Part shown: in pieces, positions 1 through 19,500 of the stretch
Layout: each line of letters begins with the position of its first letter
How positions within the stretch are numbered: position 1 is the first letter of the stretch
Assembly: GCA_009617715.1 (NCBI GenBank)
Contig: VTFK01000069.1
Coordinates: forward strand, 186,001 to 250,000
Source: Plectrocnemia conspersa
Taxonomy: Eukaryota; Arthropoda; Insecta; Trichoptera; Polycentropodidae
DNA length: 64,000 nt
Reading direction: 5' to 3'
Position numbers and translations under genes: made by a program
The notes under the pieces: generated by a model
What the model saw: the letters and a program-made list of their open reading frames with translations, nothing else
Database searches by the model: none
Told to the model about the DNA's origin: nothing

Positions 1-67
1 GTTCAACTTCTTAAATCATTTACGATATATTATTTTATAAATATATTTTTCTATTTTATATTTTCAG

Positions 68-6084
<6,017 letters not shown>

Positions 6085-6346
6085 ATTTGTGATATCTTGC
6101 CATATTATACGCCTGTACATTTGCCATTTTTGGTTTATTTGTGACTCAAATAGTCATTATTGAATTATTTGAATGAATCGTTGACTTTACATTAGTAAAA
6201 TTTACATAGTTTATTATGTTTATTCATTTTAAATCAATGGAACTGATTAAAATGAAAATTACAGTCAAATAATCAATAGTCAATTTATGCATTTATTACA
6301 TTTGTAAAAAGGATTTGATGCAATTTCTAGAATAATGGTGCTATGT

Positions 6347-6386
<40 letters not shown>

Positions 6387-7562
6387 TCTTAAGTATTATT
6401 CTCTGACTTGCTAGTATTGTGACGTCTAGAATATTTTCTTATGCCGTAATGTAAAAATTTAGATAAAATATGAACAAATCATTATAAAATTGCTCCTTTA
6501 CTTGCATATAATAATAATCACCGGCTATCTTTAATAGCACCTGTTTTATCTGATCTGCTGCAATATTATCAATATTATTTTTATAAGCTTAAGTTTATTA
6601 AAGGACCGCATTGCATCATAAAGTTTGGGTCTATGAAATCTATGAATTTCTTGTGGATATCAATGCTACATTTATGCAACTTCTAGGATTTGCCTGAGTG
6701 TAAATATTGAGTCGGTCGTTGATCTTTCAGAGCTAAATTCACATTGACACTCTTCTGAAATGATATAGTATTTTTGATAGTGTATTTTAAGCTGTGTTTA
6801 ACAGGGTAATACTTCTGTAGTATTAGCAATCTGTGACTTTGCCTTTTTTATGAAAAGAGCAAACAATTCCCAACGTCCATTTTTCAATAATCTTCTCTTA
6901 CCTTCAAACGGTGCATCTTATGTATGCATGATACTAATGTATATTGTCTAAACTGTGAGCTTTATGATTTTGTTTTTAATATAGCATTAATAAGCTCACT
7001 TTGAGTTGGTAGGTTTCTTTCTTCATTACCAGTTATTAGGTATTAGAATTTGCTTGTTATTGGAGTGTTTATTACTATTATTTTAAAATGTCTTCTTAAT
7101 GTTTCTAGGATTCCCCAATATCATTCAGCAGTACTATTTCATCATTACATAGTTTAAATAATAATATTCTATAATTCGAATGAGTATGATTTTCTATTTT
7201 CTTCTTCTGCTTTCGTATTCTTGCTTCTGTGCTGATTTTTTAGGATCTCTTATATTATTAAGCCATGATCTAAATCTAAATATGTTCATTAAAAAACACG
7301 TTTATCATCACAGACTTATAAAAATATTGCATATCTTTCCTCAACTGCCATTTAATTTTATGAGCAATACACAGCACATTGTCTACAAAGCTAATCTTTC
7401 ATATATGTTTCAATAAATAATTTATCTGCGATCCCTCAAGGGCTTGGTGCAACTGATGAACTACTTTATTTTTATTCAAATGCCAAAAAAACCCGTAATA
7501 TTGCCATACTACTACCTGAATCTAGTAATAAAACCGTTTGTTTATAAAGCCATTATATACAT

Positions 7563-7788
7563 CAGGGCTCAGCAACCTATGACCCGCGGGTCACTAAGTG
7601 ACCCGTTTGATGATTTGAAGTGACCCATTTCAGTTCTACAAATACCATTTTTTTAACGTGTTACGATGTCACGACTAGACCACATATATGGTTGTTAGGA
7701 CCAAAAATATTCACTGACCCGGATAGTCTTTTTCATAGTCACATTTTAATTATTTTGACCCGCAGCCAAAAAAGGTTCCCGAGGCCTG
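7563..7788. mobile_element. hAT-type MITE with perfect 8-bp target duplication
   Basis: 226-bp non-coding element starting CAGGGCTCAGCAACCT and ending AGGTTCCCGAGGCCTG, an imperfect terminal inverted repeat extended by a TGACCCGC/GCGGGTCA pair. It is flanked on both sides by ATATACAT (7555-7562 and 7789-7796). CAGG ends and an 8-bp duplication are hallmarks of hAT elements. Confidence 0.9.
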
Positions 7789-9391
7789 ATATACATTATG
7801 TAATTTAGGCAACGATCCTAGTTAGCACATTTGTCTTTTCACTACAAGCAGCTTTAATTTCCATGCCTTTATGATGACAATAAATAAGTCAGCAGGACAG
7901 TCGCTTTATATGACTGGAATTGCCTTGCGAGATGAATTGTTTTCTTATGTCTTTATGTCACGAATGGAACAAAAATAATAAGCTGTTTATATATGTAATG
8001 TTTTAGAAATATTGTATATATGTGTATATATTCATATACTAAAAAAATGGAATTTATGTATAAACTATATTTTTATTACTTTGTTAATGTTTTGCCTATA
8101 TTGAATTTTTATCTTTTTTGAACCTTCCTTACTGAAAATCTTGATGCAGCGTCTTGTTTTTCATGTCACTTGTGATATATCTCATTGTTTTTTAAACAAA
8201 TATTTGGATTATTAGTTGAATCGACTTTAAAATAATTTTGTAGTGTAACAGTTTGTCATATCGACATTAGCTCTGCATTTTTAAACTATTTCTGGATTCT
8301 GCTTTGGCTCTCCTTCAGATATTTTGCCTCATATAAAACAAGTAAAGCCATATCATCCGCGAATGTAGTCATTGTAGTGGAAATATCAGCAGTATATTTT
8401 AATACATGGTTATTCCAATGGATGTGGAACTTCAGAATTTATCGGTTTTTCTGTTATTTTATAAGTAAGCCTTGAGGATGAAATAAAAATTCCATATTTT
8501 TATTAATCCTGTGAATTTATTTTAATGTTTCTGTTATTGGAAAATATAATGTTCATTACCAAACTACCAGTTGATTACACAGTGTTTGTTTGATTTAAAA
8601 AAATGTGTAATGAATTATGAATTCGTAATATGTAAATAAATTGAAAGTAAGTGTTAATTAAGGTAATAAATTATTACATAAAACATCCATTTGAGCGACT
8701 CTTAAAATAATGGCGTTTCTATGATGCTTTCTCTGTGTTTAGTGACGGCGTACCGTTGAGACTGAAAAGTTATATAAATCCATTTTAGGTTAAATATAAA
8801 TATAAATATGTACACTAAAATAATTAAATTTAGGAACAAATCCAAACACCATATTTCTACATGTCTGGTTATACGTGTATATATTACAGTGAATGTGTAT
8901 TTTTTAGTGATATTATATTTTCACTAGTAGAAATATAATTTGAATTAGGTTTGGGTTTAAGCATTTTGGCCTTAACAGGTGATATGTCGTTCTATAACTA
9001 TTTTTTTAAAACGAAATTTATCAAGATTCTGGTGGCCTATAGTTATTTTTACAATTTTCATTTTAAAGCACATCGATAAACTTTTATTGTCCATTTATTG
9101 ATACGGAAAAATAGAAAAAGTCAAAAATAAAATAGCACTATTTTGATAATTAATAACTCGGATTGAATACGTTTTTAATATTATAATTAACATAACGTAT
9201 TTTTTAAAAAAAGTACACAAAAAGACGTTTCACACCTGTCAGTGAAATTATATTTTTACTGATATGATTTCACTGAAATGCCAGTGAAAATATATTTTAA
9301 CTGATATACATTCACTGTAACATATATGTACATAAAAAAAATATTTTTTTGATTTTAAAAAAATATTATTTTTTAGACATTTCGGTATTTT

Positions 9392-9565
9392 TTAGTACAC
9401 GGCGCCACGCTCAAATTTGTCAGTAGTTAACGTCCATTTGTTATTCAAGACGAATATAATAACGGTATAATGATTGATTTGTTTAGGTTAGGTTTGGGTT
9501 TGAACAGCACGGGAAGCGCAGTTGAGAGTAACAACTGGTGATGTTTGAGCGTGGCGCCGTGCTAA
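9392..9565. mobile_element. MITE with GGCGCC-containing terminal inverted repeats
   Basis: 174-bp element whose ends are CACGGCGCCACGCTCAAA (about 9398) and its exact reverse complement TTTGAGCGTGGCGCCGTG (about 9544). The interior has no coding frame and includes an R1-like GGTTAGGTTTGGGTTTGAAC stretch. Superfamily is not determined; the target duplication is unclear. Confidence 0.75.
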
Positions 9566-9995
9566 CTAACAAGTACCCATTTTCCTATTAAATACTTTTG
9601 AATTGAATTCGATATGTCATGAAAGTTATTATATTTTCATATGACATTTTATATAAGACATATGTATGTATGTTGGAATTCATTTTACAATTAATCCAAT
9701 ATATAGAAAATAATAATTTTCTAAACAGTGGATTAGAAGTTATAAAATTTGAGAACTATGAGTTTAAACGCATTTTATTGGAGTTACAAGAAACATAACA
9801 ATATTTTCGGGTTATGTTTATCAATAAAAACGTATTTTAATCAAGTTATTTTGTAAACTAATGTGTACTATATTAGCTGTAGTTTTACAACCTTGAACTT
9901 ATAATTTCATTCTATTACATATTACTATAAGTTATTTTATAACAAAAAATACATTCCATTTTTTCCCCACTATATTATCGTTCCTAATTATAAGA

Positions 9996-10156
9996 TGTAC
10001 ACAAGGCGCTGGCGATGAGATATTTTCCTTCTTGCTCGCAATGAGTGAGAGATAAGGGCATGCGGACCGCATGCCCTTATCTCTCATTCACTCTCGTCAC
10101 TTAACACGCGAGCGAGCAAGAAGGAAAGTATCTCACTGCCCGCCCCTGGTGTACAC
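9996..10156. mobile_element. Long-hairpin MITE, copy 1
   Basis: Nearly the whole element folds back on itself around GCATGC centres: GAGAGATAAGGGCATGC on the left pairs with GCATGCCCTTATCTCTC on the right, and CTTCTTGCTCGC pairs with GCGAGCAAGAAG. Ends are TGTACAC-like. The left arm lacks a CGTGTTAAGTGACGAG-like block present in the right arm. A second, better preserved copy lies at 58196-58380 in an Ir93a intron. Confidence 0.85.
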
Positions 10157-11608
10157 ATATTTATATAATAATATGTTTTCTATGTGTGATTTTTTATTTT
10201 TATTATTGGAAACATATTGAATATTTAAACATAATATTAATTCTGCTGGGCAGGGTAGTTTTATATTTTTTATATAATAATAATATTGTGTAATATTTCT
10301 TATGTATAAATAATACTTGCCTTGTATTAAATGTTAAGTATTATATTTACTTAATGAATGTTTTCATATTCTGGAATGACTATAATATGTATTATCTAAT
10401 TTTGCAGTTGTTGGGATTGATGTTTGTTTATTATGAATTATAAATCTATCGTATATATTTATATGTGATACGACTTATATGATTTTATCAGCGTTTTACT
10501 TATTTTGTTGAAGAGTAAGAGCTATAAACCTTTTCACATTGTTCCTTTCTCCAGTGCCAAATTTCAAATATCTCCATTTGTCTACTGTTTTTAATCATAA
10601 TGTTCAAGAGATTTGTCGGACACGTTGTATGAGTTTATATATTAAAAATATGATACAATTTAAATTTAAACTACCATCTAAATTCCATAATGCATTCGAC
10701 AAATCGATAGTAACCTAGGATAAAATTAAAACATGAGACAAAGAATCTAAACACACGCATAAAAAAAAACACTTGCATTCTCCAAGACATTATAAAGAAT
10801 GATGCACGCAATTTAGAAACTTAAAATCATGGACTATTGGTTGATTTGAGAGGATCAACATCAGAAATTCCCCATGCGGATATTTTGTTGATAAAAGCTC
10901 ATACATAAGGTCAGAACGATCGTTCATATTGAATTCAATCTTTAACAACTAATAATATTCTATATATCTATACTCTAAAATAATAAGGTGCTTTATCTCT
11001 TTTATTTTATAATGGAGTACCAGGAAATTTCTTTTTAGGTCTTAAATAATTGTCTTGAAATTTATCAACACTGTTTTCTATATTTATTTTATTTTTTCTA
11101 GCTGTAATATGCCTTTCTGACGAAACATTTAGTATAAATATAAGAAACTTTATTTAGGGGTTATTTCATTACTATCAGAATTTTCCACCTTCTGATATCA
11201 CTTAAAGACAAGGTCTAAAATTGATTTTTGTATGTTAATATCTTGAACAAAATTCTAACAAAGAGAGCCTAAAAGAAGACAGATATTGTTTAATTTTTCC
11301 ACTTGAAAATTCGGCGTTCTTCTATTGCCGTGCGGCCTTGCCCTCGTGGAAAGACCGTCTTATCAAGGCATCGAAGGACCAGCGAAACACTTACCGAGCG
11401 TGCACAGTAGGATTATAAATAAAAATTATATTTAAAAATAGGGTTTCCTATCTAAGTTAAATATTTAAAAATATAATAATAAACAATGTAGGATTTCCTA
11501 TCTTAGTTAAATATTTAAAAATATATTAGTAAGCCTCTTCAATTGTATTGAATACAGTTTTCAAATTTCTTATTTATAATTTAAAATATAACTAGTAGCA
11601 TTTGATCA

Positions 11609-12554
11609 GGAATGTCATTTCATCTTTTTTTTGTGTGGGGGAATATTTCGATTTTATTAAGATTTGTGGTATTTTATTAAATGACATACTCTTTTTTGGC
11701 CAAATTCAAGGGGTCCTTCATTAAAGTCAAAAATTCACGTCAAAAGCAATAAAATCGTGCCGTCAACGTCGCGGTGAGAAGTGATAATTGTTTTTGCGCC
11801 CTCCTATTGACCAAAATTCGATTAGAATACACTTTAAATAATACTCTCATATCATAAATACGTAGTTATATCGGTAAAAATAGCTCTTATATTTTTAAAA
11901 CATATTGTGATATTAAAGTGTAGACAAATTATGGAGCAATATGCGAAATACGACATCTCTGTACTTGACGGATGAGTTGGTTAAATTTATATTTTGGACT
12001 TGACCTAATGAAACTCATTAGGTCAAGTTGAGTTTATTTAATTCATATTGGTTAGGTTTGGGTTTGAACATCAAATGGACGTTTCACAACTGGCAAATTG
12101 AGTTTCATAGACATTTTAAAGCAGCATATAATTTCACTAGCGCCTATTAGTAGAATTATTTTAGAATTGTAGAAATATATACCAACTAGTTTATTTTTTT
12201 ATGAATTCACTAGTTAAATATGTAACTGTAACATTTATACTTCGCATGTAAATAAATAATGATAAGTATGTAAATGTATACATTACTATTTACTAACACC
12301 TGTCAGATAAATGATATTTTTACTAGTAAAAATATATATCTACCGGTGAAAATGTATTTCGATATGATTTCACTGAAATGACATATTTGAAAAAATATTT
12401 TTGGAATGGGATAGATTCGAGAATGTTTTTTTTTAGATTTTCTTTGATGATTTCTGGTTATAGTATTTAATTAAATGACTTTTTTAATTTCTCTGGCCAA
12501 ATTCAAGGGTGGGGGAATATGCCTATACCTGCCATTTTTCCTAATTACGTCCCT
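11609..12554 (+). repeat. Dispersed repeat R1, copy 3, with terminal CAGGAATGTCATTT / AATTACGTCCCTG
   Basis: The fullest copy in orientation and ends: about 946 bp bounded by CAGGAATGTCATTT and AATTACGTCCCTG, with GGCCAAATTCAAGGG near both ends. Inside are GCAATAAAATCGTG, GAGAAGTGATAATTG, the ATGAAACT inverted pair and ACTAGT-rich runs. No open frame, so a non-autonomous DNA element is the likeliest reading; the parent family is unknown. Confidence 0.65.
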
Positions 12555-13578
12555 GAATTTGATGCTTTTTTTATTAAAATTAAGTTTAATTCACCTACAA
12601 CATTCGTAGAATTTAATAATTTTCTAGGTTATACTTTCTACACTTGTGGATTATTGAGTATTTTATAATTGCTTTCTTCATTTTACTTGTTATATTCATA
12701 AAAAAAAACGTTTAATAATTTGTGTGTGTAAAAGATATAATGATATTTTTCAATCTCATTGCCAGTTGTTCATTTTTACATAACGTATGTAAATCAGACG
12801 ACCATGCTCTTGATGTTTAGTGATAAAAATTGTATACGTGCGGTTGTAATATTTGTGGATGTAACAAGTTATTTGCCGTGATCTCTAGTTTACGAATTTA
12901 GATACAATATTTGATTAACGTGTACCACCGTTCGTCGTCGTCGGACGACGGAGAAAATAATTATAATAAATTTGAAAATTATTTACGCCTAATTGCGCCG
13001 CCAATGTCTTGTATAAGTACTGCCACGACTTCCTTTCAAAAGTGTCAGTTCTCATTGTCTCGGCCGGACGTCTTCAGAGCACCAACACATCACTTATAAA
13101 TGAACTAATCTTATAATTGATAAACTATTTTTTTAAATATCATTATTATCGCTAAAGAGCAAAAGTACAGTGGTACTGTAAAAATTGTAACGAATAAGTG
13201 AATAATTTTCTACGTGTATCGTAAACTATGTTCTAATCCGTGACTGAAATATATGGTTAATGTAGTCTAAGTACTATTCTTGGAACGGAAAACTATTTTA
13301 CTGATTGCATTTTGACTTTTCGGGTTGTTAAATAATTTATTTTATTTATAAAAGGCTTGTAATGGTAATTACAATGTGTCAATAAAATTTAAAAATATAC
13401 CATTTTTTGGTATATCGGTAAAATATATTATTGAATATAACCATTTTGATGAAGTCGGAAAATCATCATCTAGTAATTTTAATCTAAGAAAATAAATTGT
13501 ACACGGAAACAAAACAAACTTTTTAAAATTGAGAATATCAAAATTTTTATTTTTTTTATGTTTTAATTGGCTCTGCAG

Positions 13579-16500
13579 CTTCACGTTTATTTGATCGAAT
13601 CGCCATTGACTCTAGCGATGAAGCAAAACTTTAAGAGCATACTAAAGCTCTTGCTCATGTGCCTTTTTATGATGATGTTGTCGACTGTTACATTCAAATT
13701 GCTTCCCAGCAGTGTTTTTACTAATTTTAATATATTTCATCCACATGTTAGTACCATTTTTCTAATTAATAATCATTTTTAAATTAATAAAAGTATATAT
13801 TATGTTTCACATTTTCAGTTAAAAGGCGTTAAAATAGACTGGCATAATTACGAAAAGATTCGTATGGATCAAGCTAAGACTGGTATGTTTATCTATAACT
13901 TAGTACTTTATTAATTATCAATTAAGGGAAACATTTAAATAGTTTGTGCCGTCGAATGGTCAGATCTATAAGAAAATTGAAAACTTAGAATAATTTAAAT
14001 CTATTCATGGTAAAATGGCAAACCAAACTGAGCACAAATCAGCTGTTAGTAGTCAAATTGGCTGTCGCTGGAAAAAGTGTTGTCAATTTGAAAAACAAAC
14101 TTCTAAAAAAACACCCTTTATTTAAAAAAAACATGTGGTTAATGCCTTTGTAACAAGTTCTCTCTTCCGATGTGCGATGTAAACTTTCGTAACTGGTTGA
14201 TGATAAAGTGTGAGTGATTTCTTTTTTCGTTGTTCAAGTGGTAATTATGGTTACCTTTGTAAATATCTGTAAAATATCATAGGTTTCGGCGAACACGGTG
14301 TACCGGTCCATGTATCTGAAGTAGAGAAACACTTAGAAGAAGATTTGTTCAAAGTGAACGGCTTTAATGCATTCTTAAGCGATAAGATATCTGTGGAACG
14401 TTCGATACCGGACATACGAAACTCTGGATGCAAGAACAAGAACTACACTGCTGAACTGCCAAACGTTAGCATCATAGTTGCTTTTCACGACGAGCATTGG
14501 AGTACTCTTTTGAGAACAGTTCATAGCGTCATCAATCGCACTCCGTCACATTTGATCAAAGAAATAATTTTAGTCGACGACTTCAGCTCTAAAGGTATGT
14601 ATCAAATATTGACTTGTTTAAACATATGCGTCGATTGTTAATGATTGCTTAAATTGCAGACTTTTTGAAGGAGAAATTAGATAATTATGTACAAATAAAC
14701 TTGAACAAAGTGCAAGTCATTCACTTGCAGAAGAAACAAGGATCGGTACTGGCTAGGTTAGCCGGTGCTAAAATGGCCACTGGCGACGTTTTGCTATTTC
14801 TGGATTCTCACACAGAAGTTAACGTAAATTGGCTACCTCCATTATTAGGTTAAAATAAAATTTATAATATTTTGGTTTAAAATGAACTATTTAACTTATT
14901 TATTTCGATTTTTTTATCTAGAACCGATAGCCGTAGATTACAAAACGTGCGTTTGTCCGTTAATTGACATCATAGCTTACGATACATTTGCATATAGAGC
15001 TCATGACGAAGGAGCTCGAGGTGTTTTCGATTGGGAATTTTCCTATAAAAGATTGCCATTGCTGCCCGAAGACATGAAGCATCCAACAGAACCATTTAGG
15101 TCTGCTAAGATTTAATGATATAATATATGCGAATCCTTTAGCATAAACTAAGTAACAGCTTTCAAAATCGCCTGATTAATCTCATTAAAATATAACACTT
15201 ATACTCAATTATAATTTTAGGAATCCTGTAATGGCGGGCGAGATATATGCAATCTCAGCTCAATGGTTTTGGGAACTGGGTGGATACGATGAAGGTTTCG
15301 ACCTTTGGGGTGGAGAAAAATTTGAGCTGAGCTTTAAGATTTGGCAATGCGGCGGCCAAATGTTCAACGCACCGTGCTCTAGAGTCGGACACGTTTATAA
15401 GAAGTTTCTGGTGTCTCCCAAACCTGGTCCTGGTGAACTTGTCGGCAAGGTAAAAAAATGCTAATTCGTTTCATTATCATATGTAATTTAAATTATTTGG
15501 AATGTAAGGAAACATTTTAGTAGATTAAAATACCCGTCACGAATCAGAAACTTGCATTCGGGACTGCCATCTAAACGTCCGTTCGTAATCTGCTCAAGTG
15601 GCCAACGGCAATCTGTTTCAAAAAAATTATTCAACGGCTACACTTTTGTAATTAGACGTTACACCGAAAGAACCGAAGAGCAACATATATTCAAAAAACA
15701 TACAACCATAATTTTTCGTACGTAAACAAATAAAGCTAGTTTGGTGCTTGAATTTTTTCCTGCTTGCAGAAGCTACCAATCGCCTGCAGACTTTTCGTTT
15801 TTGAGAAAATGACTTCAATGCTTCAAAGAGAAAAGATAAATTATATAAAATATTTTAATTGACAAAAACAGAACGAATAGTATATAAAGTTTTAATGAAA
15901 AATGAAAAACATACAAGCAATGTAGAAATATGATAGTTAAAGCATTAAAAATAGACAAAAAATGGTATGAAAAGTCGATAGATGAAATAAAAAATGCAGA
16001 GATTAAGACTCAAAAATGAATTAATCCTACTCGGAGAAACGACAAAATAAATAAGGAAATTGATGGAAATATATATAAAGATTAGCATATAATATCAGAA
16101 AAATAAATACATACTACATTTAGAGTATAGAAAAGATTGTGAATTCAATAGCTCAGTTTAATAAATTAGTACAATACAATAATGAAACATTTTATGTGAA
16201 ATTTCTTTAGAAGAAATTCACAGCATAATTTGTAAATTAAAGAAAGGTACCAGTACTGATGAAATGGATGTAAATATAATTAAAGAAACATGAGATATAC
16301 TAGGAAGTATACCCCATACCTTGCTATACGGCCGCTCTTTATACGGCCTTTCGCTATAACGGCCCTCTTCAATTAAGGCACGTTTTCGATTTACGGCCTA
16401 AAATATTTCGCTATAACGGCAAAAAAACTTTTTTTCGATGTAGATTTTTTTTTAAATATAAAAATAGATTTAATTTGCATAATTTTAAAATGAAAGGTGA

Positions 16501-19500
16501 AGCAGCTAGCGCCGATGAGGCCGCATCTAAGGAATATCCCAACATTTTAAAGGGAATTATTGAAAGAGGTGGTCATAAACCTGAACAAGTGTTTAACGTA
16601 GACGAAACAGGGCTTTATTGGAAGAGAATGCCTGATTGCACGTACATTTCAAAAACCGAAAAATCTGCGCCTGGTTGTCTAAGGTGTCTAAAGAACGATT
16701 AACTTTGCTACTTGGTGCAAATACCGCGGGTGATTTTAAGCTAAAACCACTTTTAATATATTTGTCCGAAAATCCAAGGCCTCTTAAAGGACTAAATAAA
16801 AATCAATTACCCGTCATATGGAGATCCAACAAGAAATCTTGGATGACTAAAGCTACTTTAGAGGATTGGTTCAAAAATCACTTTTGCACAGAAGTGAAAA
16901 AATATTTGCGTGACAATAACTACAACAAGGCTTTGCTAATTTTGGATAATGCACCAGGGCATCCTACTAATTTATCCGAACTATCTGAAGATGTCATGAT
17001 TGAGTACCTTCCGAAAAATACAACAGCTCTGATCCAACCAATGGATCAGGGTGCAATAGCCACTTTTAAGGCATATTACCTACGCCGAACTTTCCGACAA
17101 CTTATAAGGGAAACCGATGGTAAATCTTCAATTAAAACATTTTGGAAAAACTATAACATCAAGGACGCTGTTGACAGCATCAGTGAATCATGGAAGGAAT
17201 TAAAATTAACAACAATGAACCATGTTTGGAAAAAAATATGGCCAGAATGTGTAAAAAGTACTGATGCAGAAGTTAATTGCCTTCCTGAAATTAGGCAAAA
17301 CATTTTGGATCTAGCACATGATCTCGGCTTTGAAGGTTTGAAGGAACGTGATGTGCTTGATCTACTTGAAGCTGATAGGGAACCCCTTTCATATAAGGAA
17401 CTCATTCAGTTGCAAGCAGAACCGGCATTTGATGAAGAGACAGAGCCTGTTGTATCCAAACAGCTAACATAAAAAAAATTGTCAAAAGCTTTTTCCTATT
17501 TCGAACAAGGAATAAACATCTTTCTTGAAAACGATCGTGACGTCGAACGTAGCGCTAAAGTTTCTCGAGGAATTAACTCAGCCCATAGCTGTTATTAATC
17601 ACTGAAGAACGAAAGAGACAAAAAGGCAAGACAAACAACGTTGGACAATTTTTTTAAGCCAGGCCCATCCTTACCAGCGAAAAATGAGAACGACAGTGAT
17701 CTGCAGGTTACCATTTCTTCATCGTCTTCAGATTAAAGCCATTTTTAAAAAATTATGTATGTATTCATACACATATTTTATGTAACATGAAGTTATTTCA
17801 TTTTTGTTTATGGATTATTGTTGGTTTTTGGAGTCTGTTATTATTTTATGTACAAATGTATGTACTTGTTATGTATGTACTTTTGATTTAAATGAAATAA
17901 AAAGATAAAATGCATTTTAAATGATAAACCATGTTACATATTTAACAAATTTGGAACCGATCCCATTGAATTTGTATGAATTTGTATTAGAATAATTGAT
18001 TCGTTATACAGCTTTTCGCTTAGCGGCCAAGTTTCGTGGAACGTATCTAGGCCGTAAAGAGAGGTATGGGTGTATTACATTATTTAGTAAATAATGAAAA
18101 CTCCGAAAGAGAATTACTTGATACTTTAAAGATTGCTACAATTATACCCAAACCTAAAATAAAAAATATTAAAATGAGCAAGGAAATGAAACTAACTAAC
18201 ATGTTGCCGTGTATGAAAAGGGTGATGGAAGAAGTAGTCATCAAACCATTAAAGGATTTATTTCACAAAACATTATGTGTGAACAACAATCGGGATTCAG
18301 AGAAAAATATAGTGGTGATAGACAAGGACACGAAAAAAATGATTAGAACAGTTTTCTTGAATTTCAAAAGAGCTTTCGAAATAATAGACAGAAGTATAAT
18401 GTTAAAGAAATTAGAGATTATAGGTATAAGTGAAATAATTTGAAGATGATTTGATAATTATTTAAAAAATAATTAACATTATAAACTATTTTTTATTATG
18501 AATAAATTACATTTACCACAGATTTAGATAATACTACTAGATTAATTTGGTTTCTTTGTTGATTTTTTAAAGCGTATGATATTTTACAATATTTTTTTGT
18601 TATAGAACAATGTACGTGTAGCTGAAGTATGGATGGACGAATACAAAGAATATTTATATGATAGAAAACCTCACTATCGACAGATAAATATTGGTGATTT
18701 GACGGCACAAAAAAATATTAGAGGAAAGCTGAATTGTAAACCTTTCAAGTGGTTTATGAAAGAAGTGGCTTTCGATATACCAAAGGCATTTCCTCCTACT
18801 GAACCGGAAAATTTTGCTAGTGGAGTATAGGTCATATATAGTTTTATCATTTGAAATATAAAGTTTACACAATTTTAAATGTCTTAGTATCCACAATAGA
18901 ACAAACTTATCTATTCATCTTATGATTTTTTACAATTGAGTTTACAAGCTTAGATAAAAATTAACCAGAATTTTAAAATTATTTTAAAATATGAATATGA
19001 CGTAGATTATAATTTTCATGTTTACTGTTTAATGATAAGCGTTATAGTAAATGCGTGATCGAGATTAATATATAATGAAAGTAGGAAAAAAATAGCATAA
19101 CTTCGTCTTAAAAGAAAGTGATACATAAATTATATAATTTTGTTATACATAATGGCATTTAATCTAATATTATAAAATCTTAGATTTGCTCGAATATAAA
19201 TAATCAACTAAGCAATTAATATTTCAGATTCGTAGTGTGGCAGCTCCTCACTTGTGTGTTGATACTAAAAAATATAATGGCAATATAAGATTCGGAGTAT
19301 CGCTTTGTATGATTGATCCGAATGTTGAACGAACGATGCAAGATGAACAACTCTTCCAGCTGGGTTGGATGAAAGATATTCGGTAAGTTTATACCATACA
19401 TAATTTTTGCCACGAATTTATTATTCTGATATTTATTTATAGACCTAAAGGGCGAAATATGTGTTGGGATGTCGTAACTCCTTACGATAAAGCACCTTTA

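Larger units (their letters stand above)
6085..13578. other. Intergenic spacer between the two GALNT copies
   Basis: About 7.5 kb, very AT-rich, with no convincing gene on either strand; open frames here are short and lack recognisable domains. It contains four supportable non-coding items listed separately: a hAT-type MITE (7563-7788), a GGCGCC-ended MITE (9392-9565), a hairpin MITE (9996-10156) and R1 copy 3 (11609-12554), plus partial R1-like pieces at about 8870-9000 and 9215-9320. The last part (about 12800-13578) probably holds the promoter and 5' UTR of GALNT copy B; nothing more definite can be said. Confidence 0.6.

Noticed and set aside
12911..13099. 62-codon frame with SSSSDDGE upstream of GALNT copy B
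   Set aside because: Lacks an ATG start and similarity; more likely 5' flank, with a small CGTCGTCG/CGACGACG inverted pair.
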